Source of the DNA: Rhynchopus sp. YZ270_cl-10
Taxonomy: Eukaryota; Euglenozoa; Diplonemea; Diplonemida; Diplonemidae
DNA: 64,000 bases
Assembly: GCA_964035575.1 (NCBI GenBank)
Contig: OZ037870.1
Span: 930,001 to 994,000, forward strand
Direction of reading: 5' to 3'
Part shown: piece after piece, positions 18,109 through 31,141 of the stretch
Layout: each line of letters begins with the position of its first letter
Position numbering within the stretch: the first letter of the stretch is position 1
Made by a program: the position numbers and the translations under genes
Notes under the pieces: model-generated
Told to the model about the DNA's origin: nothing
Databases searched by the model: none
The model's input: the letters and a program-made list of their open reading frames with translations, nothing else

Positions 18109-21100
18109 TTGACCACTTAAATTTTGAGAAATATGAGCCCGGTTCCTTATACGTGGGGCCCATTTTTGGCCAAAATTTTTCTCAAAATCGACGAAATTAA
18201 AATTAGACCCCTTACCCCCCCCCAGAATCATTTCAATACACTACCTGTATTGGTTGCTGACGCGTGTATACAGGAAGGTTGGGAAAACAAGAAAAATACC
18301 CGTTTGCCTGAAATTTGGTAGAGCTCAGTGGAGTTTGGGTGGTATGGTAAACCCCACCGAAATTTCCGGAAAATCAGACGGAAATATCAAATCAATTGCC
18401 TCCCCCTTTTTTGTCAGGTCCATTCGATACATTGGGCCTAGAGGGTTGGAGGAGGGTCATTTGGGGCTACAGTTTGGGTAAAAAAAAATATGCCTTGGAC
18501 CGATGGTACTAACATTTGAGTGATATGGATTTTTTATGGAGAATTTGGCTTTCTTAACCGTTAGTCCCACGGTGCAACATATTTAGCGGGTTTTTAAGTG
18601 TTTTTAAATGCACTTTCACACTTTCGACTTCTCTATTTTACCCATGCGTGCACCACCTCATAATGTGCTCTCCCCCCCTCTTCAGGCCTATAGTTTGATG
18701 TGCGTTCTCCTGAACACATATCACATCACATACAAGAAAGCCCTGCTTTCTAATAGAACTGTCATTGTTCCCCCCTCCCCAAAAAAAGGAAAATAGTGTC
18801 AAAAACAAAGGGTTTTGTGTTTTTTTGTGTAATGTTTTGCGCTTTCAACTTCACTTTCTATAGAGTAGGGAGGAGCTGAAATATTGTGTTTTTTTTTTGG
18901 ATATTTTTTGGGCAATATATACCGCATAAAAATATGGGAACATTTTTATTGATCCCTCCTCCTATGCTTGGAATAGGTTTTTGGGTGACTAAATTTGCAG
19001 TCGAGGATTTTCCCAAAATTGTTTTTGGTATTTCCATTTCGACAGCACCCAAATGCGTCACGCAACAATGGTATCGCAATAGTCAACACCCACATTGGTG
19101 CCATACCGAATTCGTAAATATATGCTGGGCCTTTTTTTTTGTTCTCCGAAGTGACTCAACGAGGCTGAAGGTTCATTGCATTTTTTTTTAAATACACCTG
19201 ACTTCCTTATGCACACAATTCGTGCATTTTAAAAAAAAGAAAAATCAATGAATGAGCAGAGATAACACTTCAAATAAAAGGAACCAGTGTGCCTGCAACA
19301 ATACCATTCTTCTCTCAATCCTTTTTTTTTTCAATTCCACTTTCTCTGAACGCCCCATTCCATTCCCCCCTGTTCCCGTAAGGAATAGAGAATGGGAAAA
19401 AAAAGGCCTTACGGGGTGAACCACAATGTTGTGGGAGGAAAGGAAATTAGGGGAATCATTAAAGAGGTACAGGGATTGAGCAAGCGGCGTGCTCTGTTCA
19501 TGATGCTATGGTCATGAAGAAGACGATGCCGTTTTTTTTTTCCTCCCCACGCCCCCCGCTGGATCCAGCGCGTCCACAGAGGCGTTTGCATAACTACTAT
19601 TTTTTTAGAAAGGTGAGGATGATAACGAAGTCTTGATCACCAACCTTTTCCCCAAACCCCCATCTTTTCATAAATTTGTGTGTGTCTGTCTTGTGTTCCG
19701 GGACAGTATATGGCGTCACAGCGTGTTTGTTTATGAGACTTTAGGTTCAGTTCATAAACTTTGTTTTGTTTGTTTTTTATTTTCTCAATAAACCCAGTGG
19801 TCAGTTTGTTCTTATTCTATGTTTAATAATAGCACAACTTTTGAAAAAAATGGTTCGCGTTTTTGCGCATCCAGTTTTACTCTTATACAAAAAATTGTTA
19901 AAAAAAATCCCCTCCTCCTTGATCTTTGGTTGTGGAGCGTGTCCACCCCTCTCCCTCCTCTCCCCCTCCATCTCCACTGGGTGTTCTGTTTTACAAAAAA
20001 AAAGTTGATACCTTTTCTGAAGGGTCTTCCGTTCAGGTTTGAGTTCTCTTCTGTCGTTCTTTTTTTTTTGTTTCCCCCCCTTTTTTTTTGCCTTTCGCTT
20101 TCCTGTTTTCTACAAGGGATAAATGACAGAGTTTCTGTGGGTGTGATTCGGGTACGGACAACCCACGGAAGAACCACGGAGAATCTGTTTGGTGATCACA
20201 CTAGTCTGCTTTTTATTTTTATTTTTTTCATTTTTGTTCTTCCGATCTCTCTCTCATACCCCTTCTAGATGAAGCGTGCTGCTTAGGCATGCTTACTATG
20301 CTTTTTTGGAGCCTTTTGCATGAAATGTGTCTATTTTTGTTTGGCCTCAAAAGAGGTTTCCTCTACGTGGAAGCGTATTGCCAGTAGTAACAATATCAAC
20401 AATATTTATTACACTTTACGCACAAACATGGCTGAAAAAAAAAAATCCAACAACGTACCTGATAAAGTCCTACAAAGTAAAGTGACCTTTTTCTTGGAAT
20501 CAGCCACACCACAAAATGCAATGATTGTCAATAAGAAAACGTACACCGAGATGGTGTATATCGATTGTATTGAATTTTTTTGAGGGGTTTTTTTCCCCCT
20601 GATAGAGTGGTTGGAAGGAGTTCAACAGACACTTCCTTATACTCTATTTTGTGAAGTCAATTTCATTATTTCCTTAGTATGTCTCTGCGTCGAGGCGTAC
20701 ACATATTAATTCATCATTTTTTGTTTTTGTTTTGTTTTTTGTAAGAATTTTTTTGACTTAGGGGAGCTGATCAAATTTTTGAAATTATTTATTTCAGTGC
20801 AGTGCTTTTGCGTCTGCTGATCAACGGTAGGCGTTTTTTTACCGCACAACTTCCTCCTTCTTTAGATCTATGTGTAAGAGAGTCACATTCATCTTCGGGT
20901 GGTTTTTTAGATCCATGAAGTTCTATCACGTTGTTTTATCTTTCCGGTTTTATTTTGCGTCCGATCTGTGTGTATGAGGATGCCACTTTCCTTTTCCCTG
21001 GGATGCACAATGTCATACAACTCCTATGACTTTTTTTGCGTATCCCATAGAGGGGGTATTCCCCATGCTTCGAAGAGTCTATGACCTTCTACGTAGTTCC

Positions 21101-21166
21101 TGTCTTCAATGTGGTTGCTCTCGTATGTGACCCTTTCACCTATTCACTTTTCTGTTCCATTTTGTA

Positions 21167-21206
21167 GGTGACCAAGCAGACTTAGGTTCACCTATAAACC
21201 CTTTTC
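21167..21206 (+). repeat. Dispersed repeat family C copy
   Basis: AGGTGACCAAGC ... CTTAGGTTCA ... TATAAAC. Family C is about 45 bp with an internal inverted repeat CTAAGC/GCTTAG; this copy has a damaged stem. Confidence 0.5.
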
Positions 21207-22221
21207 TTTGACCGTGCTCTCTGCCGCAGCTGTTTAGATTATATCAAACCCCTCCCCCTTTCCCCCCACGATAACAAAAGGCAGTTATCCTCTGGTTTAG
21301 TGTCTAGCACCGTGATTGATCCGTCTACCCGATGTCCCTCCACTCAGAGCGAGTGCAAGGAAAAGCGTTCAAAATGAAATATCGATTTTTTCTATTTTTT
21401 TTTTAAAAACCGGCAGTCAAAACGTTGCGCCTACTTAGGTTATAGACCTATGCCAGAAATATACCAGAAATTAAGTTTCTGCTTCAATTTTTTTTTTCTT
21501 CAAATAAACCCGACTAACCCCCATCTCCCCTGCCTCTGTCGCGGCACTAGCAATTTTCAGTATCATTTTGTTGTTTTTTTTTGATGTCCCACATAAGGGC
21601 ACATATGCCACACATTTTTTTTTTCTCTTGATTTTTCTTGATTTTTCAGTGCCTGCACCGATTCAGTGAGGCGTTTGCGCATTTTTTTTCTTCTTTTTTT
21701 CGTGGAATTTTTTTTCCCTTGAGCTTTCCGTTATAGGTGACTAAGCCCGAGAGGCGGACTCATCTATTATTTTTTCTTTTCCCCCCCCTCCACATTACCC
21801 TGCTTCATCTGGGATAAAATGGGGGGGTTTTTTTGGAGAGATTCTTCAATCGGTCTGAGGCGACAGTACAGAGGTGGTGGATGACGCTAATATCACCAGG
21901 TTCCAACCCCAGTGCAGAACCGTGCTTCCCCTTTTCCTCTCCGTGGTCTCAGTCCCGTCTCTTGTCTCTTTGTTTTCCAGATTTTATTGAAGGGGTGATG
22001 AGTTGTGGCTGACAGTTTTTTTTTTCCCCGCTCTTCACTGCAAACAAGAGCACAAAAGCAAACATAACAAAAACTTCATAAAAACCCATTCAAATCCCTC
22101 TTCACTGCAACCTACCCGATTCAGATTGTCAAAAATTACCAACCCCCTTTCCAAACCCCCATTTTTTTGTGCAGATGCTTCAAATGCAACAAACGAACAA
22201 CAAAGAGACACAAAGTAACTT

Positions 22222-22326
22222 CAGATGTACACCTCGAAAATGGATGTAGTATCGCTGCTGTCCACCCGGTGCACCATGTACCAAATACATGGTGTCCACT
22301 CGCAAGAGGGGCCCGTATTTTAAGCC
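22222..22326 (+). repeat. Dispersed repeat family A copy (diverged)
   Basis: CAGATGTACACC start, GTCCACC motif and a CGCAAGAGGGGCCCGTATTT end. The middle contains ACCATGTA ... TACATGGT, an inverted repeat not seen in the other copies. Confidence 0.65.
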
Positions 22327-23420
22327 AATTTTTTTTTTTGACCGAGCTGCGTTTTAGCACGTTTTCAACTACTCTTTTTTTTGCTGATGGACACGTTTAT
22401 TTTTTCCAAAGAATTTATCTTAATCCTTTTAAGCTCTCCTCCTCCTCATCCTCCTCCTCCTCCTCATCCTCCTCATCCTCCCCCCCTGGCTCCCATGTTA
22501 AATAACAGTAGTAACTTTAAGGTAGAACTTTTCCTCTCTCCATTCGTTTCGTTCTGCTATAAAAAGTTGGTGTAGTTTGGGTGTGGGGGAGGATGGGGGG
22601 TATGGGGTTTATATTCCCCTATTGCGGTTAGTGCTGAGAGAAACGTATGTATGGTGTGGCAGGGGTGATTCGCACATTTTTTGCGCACTAATGTGTAGTG
22701 GTAAGCATACCACCAGTGTTAAATTTTTACAAGGCAAAACTGACCAAAAAAAGCTGATTTTCGAAGGCTGATAATTCGCACTTTTCGCGCCCTCCCCCCA
22801 TTCCGCCACACCAATGTAAGGGGGGTTTTTTTTGCATCAAGTTCCGTTCCCCTATTATTGTAGGTTTTTACGTTCATGCTCTAATAGACACTGTTGTGTT
22901 TCTTCCCTTCCTCCCCCCAATCCTCCCGAAGGCCAAATGGAGTGTACGCACCTCCATCAGCCAAATCTTTATCTCATTCAGAATTAGGCAAATATTGGGT
23001 TTCCATTGGCCTTCAATTTGTCTCCTGATGAGTGGGTGAGGATGGAGAGAGAGTAACCCCCGAAACAGAGAGGAGTAGACTGACAACGGATTGTGTGATG
23101 GCCATGTAGTCAAATAAATAAAGACAAAAAAAGGTTCCCATTTCATAGCCTCAGGTGAGAACCAAGAAATACAAATGTAGTGATTTGAAGTGAGAAAAGC
23201 CCCGTTTTGAGGGGGGTAAATAAAAGGCTTTTGAGGTGACTTACCCCGTAGGTAGGGGGTACCAACGAAACCATGTGAAAAAAAATATATAATATAACGC
23301 GATGCAACAAAAATGAGTGTTGATTATGAGTTGGAAGGGTTTGTGTTGTGTGTTGCGTGTGTGTGTGTGTGTGTGTCCTGCACACTCTTGAGACTGTTTC
23401 ATCTTTGCGGAAGGGCATAT

Positions 23421-23530
23421 CAGATGTAAACCTCGAAATGGATGTAGGAATGCATGGCTGGGGGGGTCCACCCGGTGTACCGGTTGTGCACCTTGGTACA
23501 CTGTTGCGGGCTTTGTATTTCAAATCAAAC
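23421..23530 (+). repeat. Dispersed repeat family A copy
   Basis: It starts CAGATGTAAACCTCGAAATG and ends GGGCTTTGTATTTCAAATC. A family B copy follows 55 bp later, the same order as at 12891-13111. Confidence 0.8.
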
Positions 23531-23584
23531 CATTTTTGCAGTAACGATTGTGAAGGTGACTTAGCATGAGAGCCTCTGAGAGTT

Positions 23585-23635
23585 TCTGTGTCGGTGCCTG
23601 CGCCCCAGAGGCGTTTGCACTATCAACTTCACTTT
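23585..23635 (+). repeat. Dispersed repeat family B copy (3' part)
   Basis: Tail portion only: GTGCCTGCGCCCCAGAGGCG followed by TTTGCACTATCAACTTCACT. Confidence 0.75.
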
Positions 23636-24069
23636 TTTTTAAAATTAACAGCTGCATTGTCGAGCTATGCAGTGTAGGGGAAGCCCCCCTCTCCCACCCC
23701 CCGGCCACTTCACAATTGAAGTTAAAGATCCCTCTCTTGTTTGTTATTTTTCTTTGGAAAAAAAAATGTTGGGGTTAGTGTAGTCTGTATTGCCTTATCG
23801 TGCAATCTCAACTTTCCAAGCTTTCTTTAAAATATTTTTTCTCTCGCGATAAAGGGAAGGGCAAAAAAATGAACGAAACAACTAAAGAACCCCTAAGGGA
23901 CCTGCTAAATGCATTACATTTGTGATTTTTTCCCTCTTTTTTTTTTTTTTTTTTTTTGAGCCACATAAAAAACAGCAACGAACCAAACACACTACACACT
24001 TTTTCTCTGATTCTCCTCCCTCTTCCCCCCTACCCTTCCAACACAACCCAGAATTACACTCAACTCAAA

Positions 24070-26652
24070 ATGATTAACGAACACGCGATAGCTTCCCCGC
24101 AAAGCTCTGCAGCGGGGAAGAAGCACATGTGTCCACGCCCCTGGGATGACTCGGTACCAGGATGGGCAGTGCGGTTGGGGTTCTCTGTGATTCTTTCTTG
24201 GCTGTGTGTGGGGGGTATGTTTGTGCGCACGGCACCCGAGTTTATGGGGAGCACAGGAGCAAACCTGGACCCACCGTCGAACTCCCGTGCAGTAGTGGCA
24301 GGGCGGCTGCTGTTCGACAACTTCCCAAACTCAACAATCCTATTGACCAACCAGATCACCCTCGTTGTGTCCACGCCGTACGATATGACTACCACCGACG
24401 ACATTGCCGAATACTCACAATGGGTGGTCACCCGTCTCAATGAAAGCATCTGGCCACAATACTTCCACCTCGCAGTCCGCGGGTACTTCTTGCCCTCCAT
24501 CATCCCGGGCTACGATTTAAGCTGGATGCTTTCCCCGGACAAACGGACCACCGTGCTGCAGGTTTTCGCGGAGACAAACTATTCAAACTTTAAAGACGAT
24601 TTGGTTGAATACTTTAGAGACGTTATTGTGCAGGATGACGTCATCAATGGGTCAGGGACGGTCGAGATGGGTGGAGAGTATGTGCTCAACGTGGAGTGCG
24701 AGGGGAAAGCGGAGCAGAGCCTGCAGAGGATGGAGATGGTGGTGGTGCCCTTTGCGTTTGTCATTCTTGCGTACTTCCTGAAGCGTGTGCAGATGTTGGT
24801 CATCCCGCTGTGCTGTATCTGTCTTTCCCTGGGTGCGTCTTTTTCCTTTGCGCTCCCCATCGCAAAGCGTTGGAATGCAGTAAGCAACGATACCCCCGAG
24901 GTCATGGTCAGCACTGCTGTGGCGCTCTCTATTGACTATTCTCTCTTCCTTTTGACGCGCTTTTTGGAGGGCCAGGCAATGGGGTTGAGTCAGTGGCATT
25001 CCATCGCTGACATGGTGGTGCACACAGGGCACACGATTAGCGTGTCGGGCATGCTCATTGCGCTTGCCTTTGTGTCCTCGCTGCTGATGCCGATTGAGAC
25101 AATCCGGTCTGCAGGCGCATTGACGGCAATCACCGCCATCACAACTGTTGTAACCAACCTCACTCTTGCGCCCGCCTTTTTGGTTTGCTTTGGAAGGATT
25201 TTGATGGTCTCCCCAGTCGGTTGTATTAAATCCGCCTTCCGTTGCATCACATGCCGTCCCAAAGAGATTGAATACGAAAAGCTCGAAACCGATGACGAAG
25301 ACATCGAAGACCCTCTCGCACCCCCAGGAACCCGCTCAGAGGCAGACATGGAGCGCATCAAGGGAACAGTGTGGTATAAGCTTGCGGACTTCACCCGCCG
25401 CAGGTCCACTTTGGTGATCATCATTGTTCTTATCATTGGCGGGCCTCTGGTTGCGCAGATCCCTAACCTGAAGATCTCTGTTGATAGAAACCTGACGAGA
25501 ACCAGGGATGCGCACTCCCTGCAGGTCACCAGAGATATGGAGGCTGGGGGGATTGAGGTGGGTCGTCTGACACCTGCGTGCATTATCACTACGTGCTCGA
25601 CTCCGGGGTGCAATATGATGGACGAGGCTGAGTTCAACACCCAGGCCGCTCTGGCAGACAAGATTTTTACAACATTCGACAACACGACCGGAACACTGCG
25701 CCGCAACATCCTTCAGGGGCCCTCTATTGCCCACGGGTTGGACATCGACTTTGCCACTGCGTCCTACCTGGCCAACAAGGACAACACAGACCCCGTTGCG
25801 CAGGCGTACCAATCCCTTCTCGAGGAGGTCCTCGGAGTTAACGACACTGGTGTGTTGACAGCAGTGTACACACCGTTCAGGGCGTTTGGCCCGAAGGGGG
25901 GAGACTGGATTCGGCGTGTGCGTGCGGTGTTGGATGTCTTCAACAAAGAGCACAAAGGAAAATACGTAGCCTACGTCGCCGCAGTGAACGCAATGGATCT
26001 CGACTCCGCGCTGATCGTGGAGTCGCACCTCCCCTTCATCATCGGGATGATCTGTGTTGCTGTGATGCTCATCGTGGGTGCCGTCTTCAGGTCACTTCTG
26101 CTTCCCTTCCGTCTCGCCTTTGCGCTTGCCTACACCATCGCAGTGACCCTCGGGTTTGCCGTGGTGGTCTACCAAACAAAGGCGTTCTGGTGGCTCTTCC
26201 CTTACCTCAAGAACTTTGAGGGGGAGGGTTTGGGGTACGCAGTGCCAGCAGTTGTCATTCCGGTGTGTATCGCGCTTGGGCTTGACTATGATATCTTCCT
26301 GTTGACGCGTGTGATTGAATACCGTAAGGCAGGGTTCAGTGATGATGAGTCTGTTGTGATGGGTGTGGCGAGCACAGGGTCGACCATTTCGGGTGCGGGG
26401 TTGATTATGAGCATTGCGTTTGGTGGGTTGCTTGCTTCGAACGAGGTTCAGCTGAATCAGTTTGGGTTTCTCCTGACGGTGTCGGTGCTGTTGGATACAT
26501 TTGTGATCCGCACAATCTTTGTCCCTGCATTGATGCTAAAAGCAAGCCGATACAACTGGTGGCCACGCCAGATGCCTCCTGTCCTCGAATCGCCACCTTG
26601 CCTTGCAGAACAAAGCTCGCACAGCGTAGATCGGTTCAGCTTAGGTCTCTAG
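24070..26652 (+). CDS. MMPL/RND-family membrane transporter, paralogue 2
   Basis: A single-exon protein of 860 residues with the same architecture as the gene at 13310: an N-terminal helix, a large outer loop containing the PPSNSRA block, two helix bundles and paired Asp-Tyr motifs (SIDYSLFLLTR, D289; GLDYDIFLLTR, D739). The cytosolic linker is less acidic (ETDDEDIEDP). Lipid or hydrophobic-compound export is the family role; the cargo is unknown. The in-frame sequence runs open upstream of 24070 but lacks an ATG, and MINEHAIASP is the first Met. The first two thirds differ clearly from paralogue 1 at the DNA level, whereas 26017-26564 matches 15221-15768 almost base for base, including silent sites. 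The ATG lies after a C/T-rich leader. Confidence 0.92.
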   Translation: MINEHAIASPQSSAAGKKHMCPRPWDDSVPGWAVRLGFSVILSWLCVGGMFVRTAPEFMGSTGANLDPPSNSRAVVAGRLLFDNFPNSTILLTNQITLVVSTPYDMTTTDDIAEYSQWVVTRLNESIWPQYFHLAVRGYFLPSIIPGYDLSWMLSPDKRTTVLQVFAETNYSNFKDDLVEYFRDVIVQDDVINGSGTVEMGGEYVLNVECEGKAEQSLQRMEMVVVPFAFVILAYFLKRVQMLVIPLCCICLSLGASFSFALPIAKRWNAVSNDTPEVMVSTAVALSIDYSLFLLTRFLEGQAMGLSQWHSIADMVVHTGHTISVSGMLIALAFVSSLLMPIETIRSAGALTAITAITTVVTNLTLAPAFLVCFGRILMVSPVGCIKSAFRCITCRPKEIEYEKLETDDEDIEDPLAPPGTRSEADMERIKGTVWYKLADFTRRRSTLVIIIVLIIGGPLVAQIPNLKISVDRNLTRTRDAHSLQVTRDMEAGGIEVGRLTPACIITTCSTPGCNMMDEAEFNTQAALADKIFTTFDNTTGTLRRNILQGPSIAHGLDIDFATASYLANKDNTDPVAQAYQSLLEEVLGVNDTGVLTAVYTPFRAFGPKGGDWIRRVRAVLDVFNKEHKGKYVAYVAAVNAMDLDSALIVESHLPFIIGMICVAVMLIVGAVFRSLLLPFRLAFALAYTIAVTLGFAVVVYQTKAFWWLFPYLKNFEGEGLGYAVPAVVIPVCIALGLDYDIFLLTRVIEYRKAGFSDDESVVMGVASTGSTISGAGLIMSIAFGGLLASNEVQLNQFGFLLTVSVLLDTFVIRTIFVPALMLKASRYNWWPRQMPPVLESPPCLAEQSSHSVDRFSLGL

Positions 26653-27058
26653 ACCATGGGTGGGGTAGAGAAGAAAGGACCCTCAAGAGATTGGTCAATT
26701 GCATTGTGTATCTGCACCTTTTTCTTGCAGGCACAGTGATTGTTTTAGGTCGTGAACGACCATCTTTGAATTTTCTATTTTTGGGTTCCCCCCCAATTGA
26801 CAGGCAATTGGGAGTCTTTCCTCAAAACACTAGCCATTTTTTCCCCCCAAAGGTGGAGCACGGTGAGGCTTAGGTTCATCGTAAAAACCTTTTCTGGTCA
26901 TATACCAAGGTACACTGTCATGAGCGGATTATATTTCAAATCAACTTTTTCTTCGCGGATTTAGCAGATTCAGCGGACGCCCAGTGTTGTGTTCCAAGAC
27001 ACGATGTTTTTCTTGAGTCTTTAAACCGTGTTATCACCCCGGGAATGACTGTGTGCCT

Positions 27059-27180
27059 TTTGGCTGCTTACAGTTTTCTTGTTAGTAACTCCAAAAATGC
27101 AACACTCCGGGGCTCTATAACCCGCGGAGTGTCAGTGCCTGCGTCCCAGAGGCGTTTTGCACTATCAACTTCACTTTTCT
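27059..27180 (+). repeat. Dispersed repeat family B copy
   Basis: It has the same three-part order as 16449-16570. The T-arm-like hairpin (ACACTCCGGGGCTCTATAAC with GGAGTGT) is intact; the first hairpin has lost some pairing. Confidence 0.8.
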
Positions 27181-27767
27181 TTTTTAATTTAGAAAAAGAA
27201 TGTATATGAAACAACTTTTTTAAGTATGGATGACTCCTCCTCCACGGAGAGAAAACGAAGGCTGTTACACCCATGATCTGGGTCCTAGTGTTGAGATGGG
27301 GTGTCGGGCAAGGGGGGGAGGTGATAAATCACCACAGAATTTTTTTTTTTTGGAAAAAAAAAAAAAAAGTGAACAATATTTTTGTCCTGTCTGGACCTTT
27401 GAAGACTTTTCTGTCTTTTTTTCTTTTTTCCGGGGAAAATATAGAGGGCTCTCTTCCTCTCTCTCTCGTTTTTTTTTTTATTTTTTTTGCTCCCACAACA
27501 GTTCTGACACCTGCGTGATGCATTGAAGAGGAACACCCCATCCCCCCCTTTTTATCTAAATATTTGAAATGGAATGGAAGAGGTAAGCAGCGGGAACGCG
27601 TCATCTTTCCCCAGATTTTTTTTTTTTTTTTGCAAAAAAAAGAATTGTGTGATGTTTTCCGAATGATTTATGGGGTGTTATTCTATACAAATTCTAATAT
27701 ATCTGTGCCTACCTTACGATTGTGATCGTCTGCTGTTAAGTCTGATAATAACTCCCCCCCTTTTTTA

Positions 27768-27846
27768 ACACTCCGGGGTTCGATAACCCATGGAGTGTCA
27801 GTGTCTGCGTCCCAGAGGCGTTTTTGTTGCATCAACTTCACTTTTT
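27768..27846 (+). repeat. Dispersed repeat family B copy
   Basis: ACACTCCGGGGTTCGATAAC followed by GGAGTGTCAGTG, then GCGTCCCAGAGGCG. This copy has the best match to a tRNA B box (GGTTCGATAACC). The first hairpin is absent. Confidence 0.75.
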
Positions 27847-29171
27847 TTTTTTATTTTTTAGGTGTTCTGTGAAGAAAAACCGTGGCTGCTATCTAGGGAT
27901 ACCTTAGATAGTAGTCTATAATCAAAATTTTTTAGGTGTCTTACGTCCGTTGAGGCGTTTGGCGCTTTCAATGTTGTCACCCCCTCTCCTCTCAGTTTTT
28001 GGAAATAGGTGTTGCACAGAGGACTTATCAGAGTTGTATATGTTGAGAAGTGGTATCCAGAGGTTGCGAAAGGAGATGAGAGGTCATTTTTTGGTGATCT
28101 ATTTTTTTTTTTTTTTTGACTTTTTTGCACCCGCGCGTATCCTTACCTTCATAGAAAGGAATTCCGACTGAGTCGGACTGACTCCGCATGATTCCCATTC
28201 TATGCTTTGTTAAGGAAAAGAAAAACTATCCCCTCTCCTCTCTCTCTCTCCCCCCCTTCCCCTTTTCCCCCTCACGTTTCTTCGCAACCGCAGGAAGAAA
28301 AAAAAAAAAAATAGCGATCATACCCCCAAAGCCACGTCGGTTGAGGAGTTTTGCACGTTGTACTTCATATTTTCTTTATTGTTTTCGTGACCAAAAGCAC
28401 TGAAGCTGAGGTTTCATTTTAACCACCTTTTTTTTTTTTTTCTTCTCCCCCACCTCACCCCGCCTCCATTGGCTAGTCAGGAGTGCTCCTATAATTCTTT
28501 CCCTCGAGTTTTATTTTTATTTTTTTTTTTTTTCAATGAAAAAAGCCCCGTGATAGTGTGTTATTAATGATGTGTGCATCAGGGTACCCACGCCTTTCTA
28601 AAATTTTGTTGTTGTTTTAGTGTCTGCATCCGCAAAGACAACGTAAGTCTCTTTACAGCAACTTTATTTAAAAGGATTTGTGTGGCCATAAGCACAATTC
28701 ATATTTGTTTTTTTTTGGGGGGTGGTTACTCTCCTTCGATGCTTTTTTAGCCCCTATCTCGCTCTTTCTCTTGGGGAAACATTCAACTTACACGTTCACA
28801 ATTTTGCCATATTTTTTTCTTCTTTTTCATTTATTTATGTGCACTATCTCCAATGGGAGCTCGCACCTGTCGACCCCGTTTAAAACTTTTTTTATTTTTC
28901 TTTTGCAGTGCAGGATGGTTGTAGTGTTGCGAACACAACATGAACAGAGTACCTGTCTTGGCGACCCCTGGTTATGCAAAAAAGAAACAAAACGACAAAA
29001 AAGGTAAAATAAAGTAGCAAAAACAAAAAAAACAAAAAATCAAACTTTCAAAACCCCTCATGAAAGGAGAAGATCTAACCCCCGTTTTTGTCCTGGTGCT
29101 ACCTTAAGGGCTGGTTCAATTCTCCTTGTACCTGTCTCTTAATTTCCACCCAGGTTTGTTCTTTTTCAGTC

Positions 29172-29206
29172 AGGTGACTAAATATGAGAGAGGTTCATCT
29201 TATCTT
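29172..29206 (+). repeat. Dispersed repeat family C copy (worn)
   Basis: AGGTGACTAAATATGAGAG then GTTCATCTTAT. The second arm of the stem is lost. Confidence 0.4.
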
Positions 29207-30088
29207 CAGTGCAATTTTTCAATCTTTTTGGAAGAAAAAATAAACTGTGATTGTGTGCAAGATTTCAAGAAGTTTATTCATCCCACCCCCCCACCCCCAA
29301 ATGGGTCAGACAAGTTATGCTGACAAGCTTACATTGTCGAAACCCTTTTTTGTTTACCTTGATTATTAATACCGTCTTTTTGAGACACGACAGCGCGAAC
29401 CGAACTCGTAGTTTTGTTTGACTTTTTCAAAAAACTCACAATCCGGCGGGGCTGGATGGACATTGCTTTCTGGGCCTCAGCATTTTGTATAGACGCACTC
29501 GGACCTCAGGGCATGACCAAAGATCCCCTGAACTCCGGACAGTTTTTTTTTTTTGAAAAATTTCAAAACTTATAATAATACCCTGCATAAAAGAACCCAC
29601 AAAAAAAATTCAGAAAAATAAATAGGCCTGCAGGCCTACTCCCAAGAGTTTGCTTTTGGCCTTTTAAAAGAATGCATATTTTGAACACAAATAAACGCTT
29701 CAGAGACGCATGAAAACAAAAAACCCTCCATAAATGATAGCTTGGTCCATATCTCAAAGTGTAAAAATGCAACAAAGGAAGGTTTGTCAATAAGATAAAG
29801 GCTGTCTGAATGACGGCTACAACTTTCCCACATTTTTTTTTTTTTTTTTGTAATAAAACGTGCGATAAATTTGATTCACATTGAATCATGACACAAAAAG
29901 AAAGAAATAGAATGAAGACCGGATTGTACCAGGTTTTCTAATGAAAGCAGCAAATAAACAAATTGAGTGACTGAGGAACCAGAGCCTTGAAAAAAAAAAT
30001 AATGCAAACTGGTGTGAATGGGGGGTGCACAAAGTACGCAAGAAAGCCCCCTTGGGATTGCCACCCCACCCCCCAAAAAAAAACCATC

Positions 30089-30115
30089 AGAATTAGGTCT
30101 TTTGGACCTAATTCT
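30089..30115. repeat. Perfect 11-bp-stem hairpin
   Basis: AGAATTAGGTC-ttttg-GACCTAATTCT. It stands alone in non-coding sequence and could be a folded-back remnant of a small TIR element or a transcript hairpin. Confidence 0.7.
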
Positions 30116-30993
30116 AACCAAGCTAATGCCCTTATCTATCCCCTCCACGGTGGGTCACCCACCCATAGTACGAATAGCGATCGAGGAGAATTTTTTAAAA
30201 AAATTTTTTTTTCCTTTTTCCCTCCCCCCACACTCGATTTTTTTGCATAGTTCATTTTCTAATGAAAATCCCCCCCCCCTCCCCATCCCTTTCTCTTCCC
30301 TCCAAGCCTTGTCAAGAGGAAATAGAATCTAAAGGTGAAGGTGGCGTGCCTGCAAATTGTTTTTATAGCTACAAAAAAGCGTAGCTTAAAGGAGAAAATA
30401 GTTCCTCAGATACGGTCGCCAATGACCCCCCATCCAACAGGGTAAAATTGAGCAATCAACGAAAAAACCTTTTCCTTTTATCAGAGCTACTATTTTCCCG
30501 GTATTTGTTTTATCACCACACTGAGACAGCGAAAAAAAATCACAAAAATATTTTGCAGAGCGATAAACGAAAAAGACGTTGGTTTTTTTCCCCCCTTCAC
30601 TTGTCATATCCTGAAGTCAGACGCCCATCCCCCCTCTGTCCTCCCCCCTTTTTATTGTGTGCATATATGTTCAGGTTTCCGTTCACTACATATGTGTGAT
30701 GTTTTTTTTGAGCACTGTTCTTCATTGGATTCATTACGTATTATCCCCCTCTCCCCATGTGGTCGTATGATAACGATCTAAGGTGACATATATGAGAGAT
30801 AATTAGAGTCATCTTATAAATCTTTATTTTTATTGTGTGTTGCATCCGTGAGTGATGTCTGCACTAACCCCCCCTTTTTTGTTGAAGATTGGTGGGTCAG
30901 AAGTTGAATTTATCGAGAGTTAAGTTCAAACTTTTATTGTGTTTTTGAAATGACGAATGTACTCGAAATAGGGTGCCCTGTCTGTCTTTTAGT

Positions 30994-31107
30994 CAGATGT
31001 AAACCATGAAATGGATGGACTGCATGGTTGGGGTGTCCACCCCACGGTACAGCCGGTCATACCAAAGGTACACTGTTCACGAGAGGGCTTTGTATTTTCA
31101 ACTCTAC
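30994..31107 (+). repeat. Dispersed repeat family A copy
   Basis: It starts CAGATGTAAACCATGAAATG, has the GTACAGCCGGTCAT middle and ends CACGAGAGGGCTTTGTATTT. It is closest to the copies at 12891 and 55275. Confidence 0.8.
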
Positions 31108-31141
31108 TTTAGTTTTTCCTTATCATTAATTTAACAAAAAA

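Larger units (their letters stand above)
15866..24069. other. Gene-less spacer between the MMPL paralogues
   Basis: No supported gene. It holds copies of families A, B, C and G, one TIR element (17376-17852), a (GT)n run near 23358-23378, and poly-T/poly-A tracts. Between about 18130 and 21160 I see only low-complexity sequence and small unsupported frames. The long open frame at 16003-16755 is T-rich and looks like chance. Confidence 0.7.

Noticed and set aside
20320-20583. 87-codon + frame
   Set aside because: Composition is plausible, but there is no recognisable domain, no C/T-rich leader and no sign of conservation in the window.
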